DNA of 64,000 nt from Phocoena phocoena (taxonomy: Eukaryota; Chordata; Mammalia; Artiodactyla; Phocoenidae): NCBI RefSeq assembly GCF_963924675.1, contig NC_089232.1, forward strand, positions 46,850,522 to 46,914,521, in the 5' to 3' direction. Below the pieces are notes generated by a model. That model worked only from the letters and a program-made list of their open reading frames with translations. It was not told the origin of the DNA and did not search any database. The translations under genes were made by a program, and so were the position numbers. Positions 45,806 through 57,900 of the stretch are shown one piece after another. The first letter of the stretch is position 1; each line of letters opens with the position of its first letter.

Positions 45806-48800
45806 TAGTGAAATAATTTGCCACAAAAGTTGTATAAAGGAGGAAAATCATATAGTTTTTTCAACTAAAAGAGAAAAAAATTCAATAAATCTCAAACATC
45901 AACTCATGATGGAGAAAAATCCTTTAAAAGTAAGCAACTTGCTTATTTATTAAATTTATCTAGCAGAAATGTTTGTGTGTGTATGTGTGTGTGTGTGTAC
46001 ATCATATGAACTACAAGCCTTATACTTAAGAAGAAAAAATAATTAATGCAGGTATATGACCTCTAAGGAAAAAAAAGATGTACATTATTATCACTATTTC
46101 TCATCATATACTGAAAATCCTAGCCTAAGTAATAAGTCAGAGGGAAAAAGAAATAGTAGAAGTATAGGATCCAAATGATAGAGTCAAGACTGTCTTCATT
46201 TACAAAGATATAAATCACTACATACACAGCCCTATAAATTCAACAGTTACCAAGATTAAATTTCAAAAATCAACAGTGTTCTAAGAGTTTTACTTTTCAT
46301 ATGGCCGATTACCTCCCATCAATCTAACTTTCCCTGACAACTGAAAACAGCTGACAAAAAAATATAAAAGCTACTAGGAAGCACAAGGGAATGACCAATA
46401 ACAGGCAGATATTGACTGGGAGGAGGAAAGTTGACACTTTGAAGAAGGAAAGTCACAGTGTGAATTTCCCATGTTTACGGCTTTTAGTCTAAGGATAGGC
46501 TAATTCCATTAGAAAATGTGCTGGTTTGAAGACTCAGAGTCCTGGGATGTGGAAACCACAGCAACTAGAAACTGAGGCAAAGAAATTCAAGGAAAGGGAG
46601 AGCCAGAAAGGAAAATATCAATTGTTGCTGTAAATTCTGCCCAAACTATTGACTAAGACATGAACTGCAAATACATGGGGAAGCATCTAAACAGCCCAAG
46701 TAAGCTAAAAAAAACTAAAGTGTTTTGAGCTGTTCCCCACCATGGGTCTGTAGAGTTCATCCAAATTATGTGCCTGTTAAAAAAGCAAAACAAAAGAAAA
46801 ATAAAATACTCTTTAGAAGAATATAATAGAATTCAGAGTTTCTAAAACATATTATTTCATAATGTACAGATTGCAATCCAAAACTTCCCAACATATGTAA
46901 AACAGGAAAACTGAGTATTCACAAGAGAAAGGCAATCAATGACGACCAACTCCAAGATGACTCAGATACTGGAATTAATGGACTAAGATTTTAAAGCAAC
47001 TAGTATAACTATACTCAATGAGGTAAGAAAAAATACAGTCATACTAAATGAAAAATAGTAAAACCTCAACAGAGGGATACAAAATATATGAAAGAACCAA
47101 ATGGAAATTCTAGAACTAAAATATGCCATATCTAAATAAAATATTCACTCGATGGATCTAACAATAAAATGGAGACACCAGAAGAAAGAGTCAGTGAACC
47201 TGATGAGTAATCAACAGTAAGTATGCAATCTAAAAAACAAAGGAGGGGACTGATTTCTGGTTTCAGCTCCAACATGTAAAGAGGTTGGAAGTCATCAGTT
47301 CTGTCCTCCCAAAAAGAAAAAAAAAAAAAAGCAGAGAAACCTGAAAATCAATGATTTAAGTGAAATGGACTAATTGCTGAAAATACTTACACAAGGAGTA
47401 ATAAATAATCTGAATAGGTATATACCTATTAAAGAAATTCAGTGAATAATTAATAAACTTCTCAAAAAAGAAGCATTATGATCAAATGGCTTCAATGGTG
47501 AATACCAACAAACGTTTAAGGAAGACATTGAAATGAATTATAATTTTCTATAATCTCTTCCAGAAAACAGAAGAGGGAGGGCTTACTAACTCAATTGAAT
47601 GAGGCAAGCATCATACTAATATCAAAACCAGATAAAGACAAGACAATACAAGAAGGATATACATTACAGAACCAATATCTTCCATGAACAGAGATGCAAA
47701 AATCCTCAACAGAAATTAGCAAATCAAATCCCAAAATTTATAAAAATAATAATACAACATAACCAAGTGAATTTATTCCAATAATGCAAAGCAGTTTCAA
47801 CATTAAAAAAAATCACATAATGTAATCTATCACATCAATAGGCTAAAAAGGAATAATCATACCAATATGTGAAAAAATGCACTTTACAACATCCAATGAC
47901 TCTTCATGATAATCTCTCAGCACATTAGGAATGGTGGGGACCTTTCTCAAGTTAATAAATAATGTCTACAAAAACCTACAATTTATACCATACATAATGA
48001 TGAGAAACTGGATATTTTTCTCTTAAGATCTAGAACATGGCAGGATATGCCCTCTCATCACTCATATTCAGTATCACACTGGAAGTCCTAGCTAGTGCAA
48101 TAAAACAATAAAAGGAAATTAAAGACATACATATGGAGAAAGTAAATAAAGCTGTCTTTGTTCATATATGACATGATTCTCTATGTAAAAAATCACAGAT
48201 AATCAACAAAAATACTCCTGGAACTAGTAAGTGGTTGTAGCAAGGTTGCAGCATACAAGGTTAATATAGAGAATTCAATTGCGTCCTACATATCAGCAAT
48301 TAAAAATCAGAAATTGAAACAAAAAACACACCTGCAACCAAAAATGAAATACTAAGATATAAATATGTCACAAAATATGTACAGGATCTATACGAGGAAA
48401 CCTATAAAACTCTGGTTAAATAAATCAAAGAAGATCTAAATAAATGGAGAAATAGACCATGTAAATGGATAGGAAAACTCAATATTGTTCAGATTCAATT
48501 TTTCCCAAGTGACCTATGGATTCAATGCAATCCCAGCCAAAATCCCTGCAAGTTATTTTGTGAAAATCAACAAACTGATTCTGAAGTTTATGTGTAAAGG
48601 CACAAGACCCAGATTAGACAAAATAAAATTGAAGACAAACAATGAGGTGGAGAAATGACTCTATCTGACTTTAAGATTACTGTAAAGATTCAGTAATTAA
48701 GATAACATAGTATTTGCGAAATAACAGACAAATAGATTAATGGAACAGGAGAAATAGCTATTTGTGTAATAGGCTCACATAAATATTGCCAACTGATTTT

Positions 48801-50145
48801 TGATAAAGGAGCAAGGGTGATACAGCAGAGAAATGACAGACATTTCAACAAATGGTGCTGGAACAACTGGGCATTCGTATGCAAAAAAATTGTTTTAGAC
48901 ACAGATCTGACACCTTCCACAAAGATTAACTGAAAATGAATGACAGACCTAAATGTAAAACTCAAAATTATATAACTTCTAGAAGATATGAGATAGAAGA
49001 TATGAAGATATTCTCTGTTAAGAGAATGGAAAGACAAGCCACAGACTGGAAGAAAATGTTTGCAAGATAAAGGACTTGTATCCAAAATATAAAAATAATT
49101 CTTAAAACTCAACAGTAAGAAAACAAACAACTCAATTAAAAAATGGGCAAGTGATTGAACAGAGACCTCACAAAGAAGATATGCAAATAGAAAATAAGCA
49201 TATGAATAAATTCTAAACATTTACCATATCATATTTTTATAATAATCACATATCATTAGGGAATTACAAATTAAAACAATGTGATAGCACTACATACTTA
49301 TTAAAATGGCTAAAATCCAAAAAATTCACAATACCAAATGCTGGTGAGGGCAGAGGGTACAGAGCAACAGGCATTCTTGTTCTTTGCTGGTGGGAATGCA
49401 AAATCATGCAGCCACTTTAAAAAAGAGCTCCATAATTTCTTGCAAAGATAAATATACAACACACTCTTACCTTGCAATCTAGGAATCATGCTCCTAGTTA
49501 TTTACTCAATTGAATTGAAAACTTATGCTTGTTTTTCATAAACAAAAATGTTTATAACAGTTTTATTTATAAAGCTGTAAGAAACCAAGATATTTTCAAC
49601 AGATGACTAAATAGAGTATATACATAAATGGACTATCACTCAGCAATAAAAAAGAAATGATCTATCAAGCTATGAAAAGACATAGGATAACCTTAAATGG
49701 GTATTTCTGAGTGAAAGAAGTAAGTGTGGAAAGGCTACATATTGTGTGATTCCAACTACATGACAATCTGGGAAAGGCAAACTATAGAGAAAATTATAGA
49801 ATCAGTGGTTTTGGGGATTTGCTGGAGGTAGAGGAGGCATGAATAGGTGAAATACAGGGAATTTTTAGGGTGGTAAAACCATTCTGTATGTATGTAATTA
49901 TGGATACATGACAATATGCTCTTGTCAAAACCCAGAGAACTGTACAACATAAAGTGATCCTTAATGTCAACTATTTATTAATAATATATCAACAGTGGTT
50001 CATCAAATGCAAAAATGTACCACACTAATGCAATATGTTAATAATAGGGGAAACTGTGAAGAGGGATATATGAAATACTGGACTATTTTGTCAATATTTC
50101 TATAAGTCTAAAACTGTTCTAAAAATAAAATCTATTAATTTAAAA
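45806..50145 (+). mobile_element. Very old L1 sequence (L1M-like), sense, ORF1 and ORF2 relics
   Basis: 45810-46270 resembles an ORF2 piece (ATACTGAAAATCCTAGCCTAAG). 46930-47215 resembles ORF1 and its lead-in (ACCAACTCCAAGATGACTCAG, GAAAGAGTCAGTGAACCTGATG). 47350-49700 is ORF2 in order: AGATGCAAAAATCCTCAACAG near 47693, ATTTATTCCAATAATGCAAAGC near 47770, ATATGACATGATTCTCTATG near 48166, then CAAATGGTGCTGGAACAACTGG near 48849. The 3' UTR ends at CTAAAACTGTTCTAAAAATAAAA near 50130. Heavy decay leaves no frame; the 176-residue minus-strand frame at 48690-49220 is its antisense shadow. More than one insertion may be present. Confidence 0.78.
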
Positions 50146-50396
50146 AGGAGAAAGATTGAAAAAGTTAAGAAGTTTGGGGAGCTGTAGGACAAAATAAAAG
50201 AGATAAAACTAACTGATGTTCATGGTACATACTCTGAGGGGAGTATAAACTGGCAAAGCACACAGTGAAAATTTATGAAGCACTGGAGATATTCCGTGTC
50301 TTTTTTTGGGTGGTTACAGGAGTATGTACATATACATATGAATATGTGTATATAATCATAAGATATACACTTAAGATTAGTATACCTTATAGACCT

Positions 50397-50444
<48 letters not shown>

Positions 50445-51640
50445 TAGTGAGGGAGGGGGGAGACAGAGAGGGAAAGAGAGAAATTGGTATTGGAGTATAA
50501 TTATTTTATGAACTAGACCTAGAAATGGAAAATAGGAGTTATCATTAACATAACTGTTCACCAGAGATTCAATTTGATTTTTTCTTAAAAGTTGGTTAAA
50601 TTTCTCCATGATAAGTACGTTTGGAGATTTTTTTTCTAATTTCCTTTAGAGGGTTTTTGTGTTATAGCAATTTTTCACTGTTTATTAAGTGCCAGGTGGA
50701 TTTCTATGTGTTTGGCTATATACTGAGTGTGAGGTATGGAAAGAAAATGCCAAGGAAACAAAAAAGAAAACCTAAGAAAACTAGAAAATTTTAATATAAC
50801 AAAACTTATAAGTTGTGGGTTAGGCTATGTTTTAAACATTTCATTATAATTTGTTTGATTTTGCTAAAAATCAGTGTGTGGCTTTTTAGAAATATTCTCA
50901 TAGCATTAGGAATATTAAAATATTCCTAAACAGTTTCCTAACTGTGGAGGTAGGGGTCATTGGGGTAGGTTGGAAAGTATTTTTAAGGTCAAGAAAATAT
51001 CTGAATATAGGAGAGAAAAGGCAAAACTAAAGAATGTATTACACAGCGAGTATATGCAAAGATTGAATAACAGTAGCAAATAATCATGACGAAAAAGTAT
51101 TAGCCAAACAATTTATTGAAATGTATCTTTGTGAAGAACAGAAAATGCATAAGATGGAGAGAAAGAAGAAATTATGAGCCTCTTTGTTATTTGGAAATGA
51201 CTTAAAGTAAGTCACATTGAGTAGAAAATCACCCTAATCCTGAAATCCATGGAAATCTACTTTAAATTTCCAAGGAATCAGTTATCTTTGAAGATTCAAA
51301 ACAATAGGTTTCAAGACTGCATTCTATTCATTCCAAGGTATATGAGGTAGTGCATATCATTCAACAAGAATATAATTGTAATACTCCTATTTACAGGTGT
51401 TTCATAAAAATACTCAAACTGGAACTGCTTGTTACTTGCTCCTGATTTGTGTTTCTATTTCCCTTCAGATATGTTATTCCTGAGGTATAAGAAAATGGAA
51501 ATACAAATGAGATGTGGGCAGATATATTTTGGGGAACTTTTGGATGATGCCAGCCAAGGGTTTAAATACATTAACATCCATCCTATTGTTTGATGACATC
51601 AGGTAGAAACAAAATTGTGTTAATAAGTGAAACTATAACA
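50146..51640. other. Anonymous sequence with an (AT)21 tract
   Basis: An (AT)21 microsatellite lies at 50401-50442. The remaining sequence shows no recognisable gene or repeat family. The 129-residue minus-strand frame reads through the microsatellite as alternating Tyr/Ile and is an artefact. Confidence 0.55.
50401..50442. repeat. (AT)21 microsatellite
   Basis: 42 bp of uninterrupted AT followed by ACTAGTGAGGGAGGGG. Likely length-polymorphic and able to form a cruciform. Confidence 0.96.
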
Positions 51641-51666
51641 GGACATTTTTTTCTTTTTAATTTTAG

Positions 51667-51862
51667 TTGGCAGTTTGATAAGTACAGATTTCTGTTTTTG
51701 CCGTCCTTGAAGGAATATAATGCTAATGAAAATATGAAACTCTAGAAATGTTACCGAGACATTCTACAGCAGTTAGAACAAATTCTACAGAAGCTGAAGA
51801 AAACTGGGCAACCAGGACAGATCAAGAAAGAGCATAAACACATATTAAATGCTGCAGCTTAA
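51667..51862 (+). pseudogene. Exon-like fragment with one in-frame stop, function unknown
   Basis: A pyrimidine-rich tract ending in AG (51650-51666, TTTCTTTTTAATTTTAG) is followed by a frame from 51668. It runs 25 codons, meets one TAG (51743-51745), and continues 38 codons to TAA at 51860-51862. The second part is rich in Leu, Gln and Lys (ILQQLEQILQKLKK) with the heptad look of a short coiled coil, followed by a Gly/Gln/Lys-rich turn. I do not recognise the family. It could be a decayed exon, part of a processed pseudogene without a visible poly(A) tail, or chance. No partner exon is identified nearby. Confidence 0.25.
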
Positions 51863-51869
51863 TGCTCTA

Positions 51870-53328
51870 TGCTTAGTTATTTATTTTTAGTTCAGACTAT
51901 GGCCAGAAGAAGGGGTTTTCAGCCTGTACAGCATCAGGGTAAAAATTACCTCTTCTTATTGCCCCTTGATGAATAATACATTTTTATTAAAATAGTAATT
52001 TAAATAGGTTATTGATGACAATTAGATATACAATGGTTTTAAATATTAGGAAGTAAAAGAAATTAGTACACCCTCAAAACCATAAAATGAAACAGATATA
52101 ACTGTTAAAATGAAAAAAAAAAAGTTGCTGATAATTATTGAATCACTTTTTATCTAGTCCAAAACAAATCTTCTTAATCTCTGGTATGTAAGTTCTAAAC
52201 ACTAAACATTTTTTAAAAAAGAGATATATGGCGAAGTCAAAGATAGGCAATGCAGCAATACAAAATTAAAATGAGAAAGGACTCAAGGAATTAAAGAATG
52301 TAGAAAGAACAGAAGATTAAACAGTATAGCATTATCTACTTTAAACCAAGAACAATGTTTAACTAAAAAAAAATCAAATCCATCTTCTCCAGTGCAGGAT
52401 GATAAAGCAGATCAAGAAATGTTTGTAAAGATAAGATTGGCCTTGAAAAGACTAGAGGAGTGCTCAAGGGGGATTTCTCACATTCTAACACTGATCAGCA
52501 TACAAATAGCTAAACTAGCTAAGAGTGGGGGACTTTCACATCCAAAGAATGAATTGTCTCCATGAAGAAATGTATAAATGAGCAAAAAAGATGGCTTTAG
52601 GACATGAACCAATGAAATTCCAAACCGCCTTATTCTTAGTGAGGAAAACAGACATGTGTTGCCCTTTCATGCCCTGAATTACAATTCCATGGAAACTTTA
52701 AATGCTCTCTCAGTCCAAAGATATTTGAAAGACAGTTTATAAATGCTTACTGCCTCAGTTCAAACATTTCATGCAAAATCCTCAGGATTTGAAACTCCCT
52801 TTATGTTTAAGGCCTACTTATCTTTGATCATTGTAATTTAGGGAAGACTAGTGCTTTTTAAAAACCATTAAATCAGCTCCCATTCTCTCAGACTCCATGT
52901 CAAATACTATAATGAATACAGCAAAATAAAAAAGACTTTTAGGAACATTTTATGCTTCTATTTTAAGATAAGATAAGATTAATTGTAGCCTAGTTTTATA
53001 TAAACTTGAGTTGAATAGAGATCATTATAAAGTCTGGGTCAATTCTCATACACTAGTCTCCCATTTTTATACCTCACATCAAAGATGTACTACAAAAGGC
53101 AAAATAAACAAACTTAAATGAGAAATTGGTTGTATTTCTTTCTAAATCACAAATAAGAATTTATTTGGGAGTGATATGCTTTGCTCAATACCTATATTTC
53201 TCAAGCTCCCTTGCAGATAGATGTGGCCTTATGTTGATGCTTCTAGGAAGGGTGTTTAAGCAGCTATTATTTGTGTTTTTTCTCACATTTCAGGAAATTC
53301 AATTCCTTACTGATATGACACCATAGAG
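51870..53328. other. Anonymous AT-rich sequence
   Basis: No gene or confident repeat is recognised. 53180-53270 (CAAGCTCCCTTGCAGATAGATG) is reminiscent of an old non-autonomous repeat, also hinted at near 18.5 kb, but cannot be named. Confidence 0.45.
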
Positions 53329-53543
53329 CATGGGTTGGCAAAATATGGTCAAGGGTCATATCTGTCCAGGCACCTATTTTGTGAATGAAGTAACACTACA
53401 GCGTAATCCTACCCAATCTGTTAGATAGGTCTATGGCTGCTTTCAAGTCATAATGGCAGAGTTACAACTGAGACCATATGGCCACAAAGCCTAAATTATT
53501 TACTCTCTTCTCTTTTACAAAAAAAAATGTTTTCTGACCCCTG
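53329..53543 (+). mobile_element. hAT (Charlie-type) non-autonomous DNA element
   Basis: It opens CATGGGTTGGCAAAATATGG and closes TTTCTGACCCCTG, imperfect terminal inverted repeats of the CAGGGGTTGGCAAA type. The interior has GTCTATGGCTGCTTTCAAG, CATATGGCCACAAAGCCTAAA and ATTATTTACTCTC, as in a common mammalian hAT-derived repeat. The flanking octamers CCATAGAG and TTCTAGAG are a decayed 8-bp target duplication. There is no transposase; the family name is not assigned. Confidence 0.75.
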
Positions 53544-53551
53544 TTCTAGAG

Positions 53552-54220
53552 AATGTCTCACACATAAATAAAGGAGAACTGTTTAGGATCACAAAAGGTT
53601 TGCAGTTGTTATTTCTTACCCTCTCTTCATCTTGACCAGCTTTAGTCAGGCTTCTCTCTTTCCTCTAGGTTCCTGAACTCTGCATGCTCTTAAGTATGAG
53701 AAAGCACTGAAAAAAGTAGAATCTGCCCCTCCTCTCAGCTTCTCCTGGGAATCAGCTGATCACAGCAAGACCCTTTCTTGGTATATTCACTGGTCACTTC
53801 CTTTTGCTTGTCCAGCTTCCCCTTAAAAGATTCTGGGGCTTCCCTGGTGGCACAGTGGTTGAGCGTCTGCCTGCCGATGCACGGGACGCGGGTTTGTGCC
53901 CCAGTCCGGGAAGATCCCACATGCCGTGGAGCGGCTGGGCCCGTGAGCCATGGCCGCTGAGCCTGCGCGTCCGGAGACTGTGCTCCGCAACGGGAGAGGC
54001 CACAACAATGAGAGGACCGCATACCGGAAAAAAAAAAAAAAAAAAAAAAAGATTCTGTACATCTGTGCTTGCCCTTCCTTTACCCTATAAACCAAAAAGC
54101 CTTTTCTGTTTGATTGTGAGGTGAGTGCAGATTTCTGAGATTGCAGCATTCTCCCTATTGCAGGAGTATTTCTTCTGAATAAAACCTCTCTCTAAATCCA
54201 GGTTTGTTTTTAATTTGACA
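53552..54220 (+). mobile_element. Probable 5' LTR of the class I ERV, with SINE insertion
   Basis: LTR features in order: a U3-like stretch, a TATA box TATAAA at 54086-54091, an AATAAA signal at 54179-54184 and a U5-like end TAATTTGACA at 54220. A sequence like a tRNA-His primer-binding site starts six bases later. Without the SINE and one target copy it is about 450 bp. Orientation matches the retroviral pol relic at 62.1-64.0 kb. The left end is approximate. Confidence 0.6.
53836..54046 (+). mobile_element. CHR-type SINE, short form, inside the LTR
   Basis: The head GGGCTTCCCTGGTGGCACAG is followed by CpG-rich sequence (CTGAGCCTGCGCGTCCGGAG) and a pure A-tail of over 20 bases. The target duplication AAAAGATTCTG lies at 53825-53835 and 54047-54057. 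The long pure tail and retained CpGs mark it as probably the youngest SINE in the window. Frames of up to 108 residues on both strands here are artefacts. Confidence 0.95.
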
Positions 54221-54225
54221 GTTTC

Positions 54226-54243
54226 TAGTGCCATGACATGGAT
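54226..54243 (+). other. Degraded retroviral primer-binding site, tRNA-His-like
   Basis: TAGTGCCATGACATGGAT sits six bases after the LTR end and matches the tRNA-His type primer-binding site TGGTGCCGTGACTCGGAT at 14 of 18 positions. Retroviruses start minus-strand DNA synthesis from a tRNA paired here. Position and orientation fit the LTR upstream and pol downstream. About 240 bases of leader-like sequence follow before the L1 insertion. Confidence 0.5.
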
Positions 54244-54483
54244 GGAGTACTGACCACTGCACACACCCTGTGGTCTTTACCTTGGTATTCATGCTGGCTT
54301 CTCAAACCCTTGTGTCCATCTTAGCTGGGGAAATCTGGATCCACGGTGGTGAGTCACAACTCATAATCCAGTGCTCCAGACACTATCTTGAATTAGCATA
54401 ATTGGGAGTTGCTTTAATTCTATTAAATTGACTTCTTCAAGTTCTTTCCTATTTGAGCAGGACTTTTCATGGCTCTCTTTTTA

Positions 54484-54977
54484 TTTTAACTTTTTATTTT
54501 ATATAGTGGAGTATAGTTGATTAACAATATTGTAATAGCTTCAGGTGTACAGCAAAGTGATTCAATTATACATATACATGCATTAATTCTTTTTCAAATT
54601 CTTTTCCCATTTAGGTTGTTACATAATATTGAGCAGAGTTCTCTGTGCTATACAGTAGGTCCTTGGTGGTTATCCATTTTAAATATAGCAGTGTGTACGT
54701 GTCAATCGCAAACTCCCTATCACTTCCCTCCACCCTTCCCCCCCGGTAACCATAAGTTTGTTCTCTAAGTATGTGAGTCTGTTTCAATTTTGTAAATATG
54801 TTCATTTGTATAATTTCTTTTTAGATTCCACACATAAGCGATATCATATGGTATTTCTCTTTCTCTGTCTGACTCCACTCAGTGTGACAATCTCTAGGTC
54901 CATCCATGTTGCTGCAAGTGGCATTATTTCATTCTTTTTAATGGCTGAGTAACATTCCATTGCATATAGGTACCACA
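54484..54977 (-). mobile_element. L1 3' end (different subfamily), antisense
   Basis: The plus strand is the complement of an L1 3' UTR and ORF2 tail: TGGAGTATAGTTGATTAACAAT, TTCAGGTGTACAGCAAAGTG, TAAGTATGTGAGTCTGTTTC and CTCTAGGTCCATCCATGTTGC. On the minus strand the ORF2 tail reads LAATWMDLE, a subfamily unlike the [11 protein letters not shown] form of the neighbour. It abuts the next L1 at 54977/54978, where the ORF2 C-terminal segment is repeated. Confidence 0.88.
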
Positions 54978-57900
54978 ACTTCACTCTGTATGACAGACTC
55001 TAGGTCCATCCACCTCACTACAAATAACTCAATTTCGTTTCTTTTTACGGCTGAGTAATATTCCATTGTATATATGTGCCACATCTTCTTTATCCATTCA
55101 TCTGTCAATGGACACTTAGGTTGCTTCCATGTCCTGGCTATTGTAAATAGAGCTGCAATGAACATTGTGGTACATGACTCTTTTTGAATTATGGCTTTCT
55201 TAGGGTATATGCCCAGTAGTGGGATTGCTGGGTCATGTGGTAGTTCTATTTTTAGTTTTTTAAGAAACCTCCATACTGTTCTCCATAGTGGCTATACCAA
55301 TTCACATTCCCACCAACAATGTAGGAGGGTTCCCTTCTTCCCACACCCTCTCCAGCATTTATTGGTTGTGGATTTTTTGATGATAGCTATTTTGACTGGT
55401 GTGAGGTATATTTCATTGTATTTTTGATTTGCATTTCTCTAATAAGTAGACATGTTGAACATCTTTTCATGTGCCTCTTGCCCATCTGTATGTCTTCTTT
55501 GGAGAAACGTGTATTTTTTAGGTCTTCTGTCCATTTTTTGATTGAATTGTTTTTTGTTGTTGTTGAGTTGTATGAGCTGTTTGTATATTTTGGACATTAA
55601 GCCCTTGTCAGTTGCATCGTTTGCAAATATTTTGTCCCATTCTGTATGTTGTCTTTTCATTTTGTTTATGGTTCCTTTTCTGTGCAAAAGCTTTTGAGTT
55701 TAATTAGGTCCCATTTGTTTATTTTTGTTTTTATTTCCATTACTCTGGGAGACAGACAAAAAAGATATTGCTGCAATTAATTTCAGAGGGTGTTTTGCCT
55801 ATGCTTTCTTCTAGAAGTTTTATAGTGTCTGGTCTCATACTTAGGTCTTTAACCCATTTTGAGCTTATTTTTGTGTATGGTGTTAAATAATGTTCTAATT
55901 TCATTTTTTTTACATGTAGCTGTCCAGTTTTTCAAGCACCATTTATTGAAGAGACTGTCTTTCCCCCATTGTATAGTCTTGCCTCTTTTGTTGTAGATTT
56001 ATTGACCATAAGTGAGTGGGTTTATTTCTGGGCTTTCTATCCTGTTCCATTGATCTATATTTCTATTTTTGTGACAGTACCTTACTGTTTTGATGGCTAT
56101 AGCTTTGTAGTATAGTCTGAAATCAGGGAGCGTAATTCCCCTAGCTCCAATTTTCTTTCTCAAGAGTGCTTTGGCTATTCGGGGTCTTTTGTGTCTCCAT
56201 ACAAATTTTAAGATTTTTTTGGTTCTAGTTCTGTGAAAAATGCTATTGGTAATTTATTGATATTGCATTGAATCTGTAGACTGCCTTGGGTAATATAGGC
56301 ATTTTGACAATATTGATTCTTCCAATCCAAGAAACATGGTATATCTTTCCATCTGTTTGCATCATCTTTCATTTCTTTCATCAGTGTCATAGCTTTTGGA
56401 TTACAGGACTTTTGTCTCCTTAGGTAAGTGTATTCCTAGGTATTTTATTCTTTTTGATGCAACGGTATATGGGATTGTTTCTTGAATTTCTCTTTCTGAT
56501 CTTTCATTGTCAGTGTATAGAAATGCAACAGATTTCTGTATATTAATTTTGTATCCTGCAACTTTACCAAATTCATTGATTAGCTCTAATATTTTATGAT
56601 AGCATCTTCAGTATTTTCCATGTATAGTATCATGTCATCCACAAACAGTGACAGTTTAAATTCTTCTTTACCAATTTGGGTTCCTTTTATTTCTTTTTCT
56701 TCTCTGATTGCAGTGGCTAGGACTTCCAAAACTATGTTGAATAATAGTTGTGAGAGTGGACAACCTTGTCTTCTTCCTGATCTTAGAAGAAATGCATTCA
56801 GCAATTCACCACTGAGTATGATGTTAGTTGTAGGTTTGTCATATATGGCCTTTATTACGTTGAGGTATATTCCCTCTATGCCCACTTTCTGGAGAGTTTT
56901 TATCATAAATGGGTGCTGAATTTTGTCAAAAGGTTTTTCTGCATCTATTGAGATGATCATATGGTTTTTATTCTTCAATTTGTTGATGTGGTGTATCACA
57001 CTGATTGATTTGCAAATGTTGAAAAATCTTTGCATTCCTGGGATAAATCCCACTTCATCATGGTGTATAATCCTTTTAATGTACTGTTGGATTCAGATTG
57101 CTAGTATTTTGTTGAGGATTTTTGCACCTATGTTCACCAGTGATATTGGCCTCTAATTTTCTTTTATCTTCTATCTTCGTGTGGTTGTGGTATCAGGGTA
57201 ATGGTGGTCTCACAGATTGAGTTTGGGAGTTTACCCTCCTCTGCAATTTTTTGGAACAGTTTCAGAAAAATAGGTGTTAGCTCCTCTCTAAATGTTTGAT
57301 AGAATTCACCTGTGAAGCCATCAGGTCCTGGACTTTTGTTTGTTGGGAGTTTTTTGATCACCATTTCAGTTTCAGTGCTTGTGACTGGTCTGTTCATATT
57401 TTCTATTTCTTCCTGGTTCAGCCTTGGGAGATTGTATCTTTCTAAGAATTTGTCCATTTCGTCCAGGTTGTCCATTTTACTGGCATACAGTTGCTTGTAG
57501 TAGTCTCTTATGATCCTTTGTATTTCTGTGGTGTCAGTTGTAACTTCTCCTTTTTCATTTCTGATTTTATTGATTTGATTTCTCTCTCTTTTTCTCCTGA
57601 TAAGTCAGGCTAAAGGTTTATCAATTTTGTTTATCTTTTCAAAGAACCAGCTTTTAGTTTCATTAGTCTTTGCTACTGTTTTCTTTGTCTCTATTTCATT
57701 TATTTCTGCTATGATATTTATGATTTCTCCCCTTCTACTAACTTAGGTTTTGTTTGTTCTTCTTTCTCTAGTTGCTTTAGGTGCAAGGTTAGGTTATTTG
57801 CGATTTTTCTTGTTTCCTGAGGTAAGATTGTATTGCTATAAACTTCCCTCCTAGAACTGATTTTGCTGCATCCCATAGTTTTTGGATCATTGTGCTTTCA

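Noticed and set aside
48690..49220. A 176-residue minus-strand frame, among the longest in the window
   Set aside because: It is the antisense shadow of a very old sense L1 ORF2 region.
53735..54149. Arg/Pro/Gly-rich frames on both strands near 53.8-54.1 kb
   Set aside because: They are readings of the CHR SINE, and the same peptides recur at the other SINE copies.
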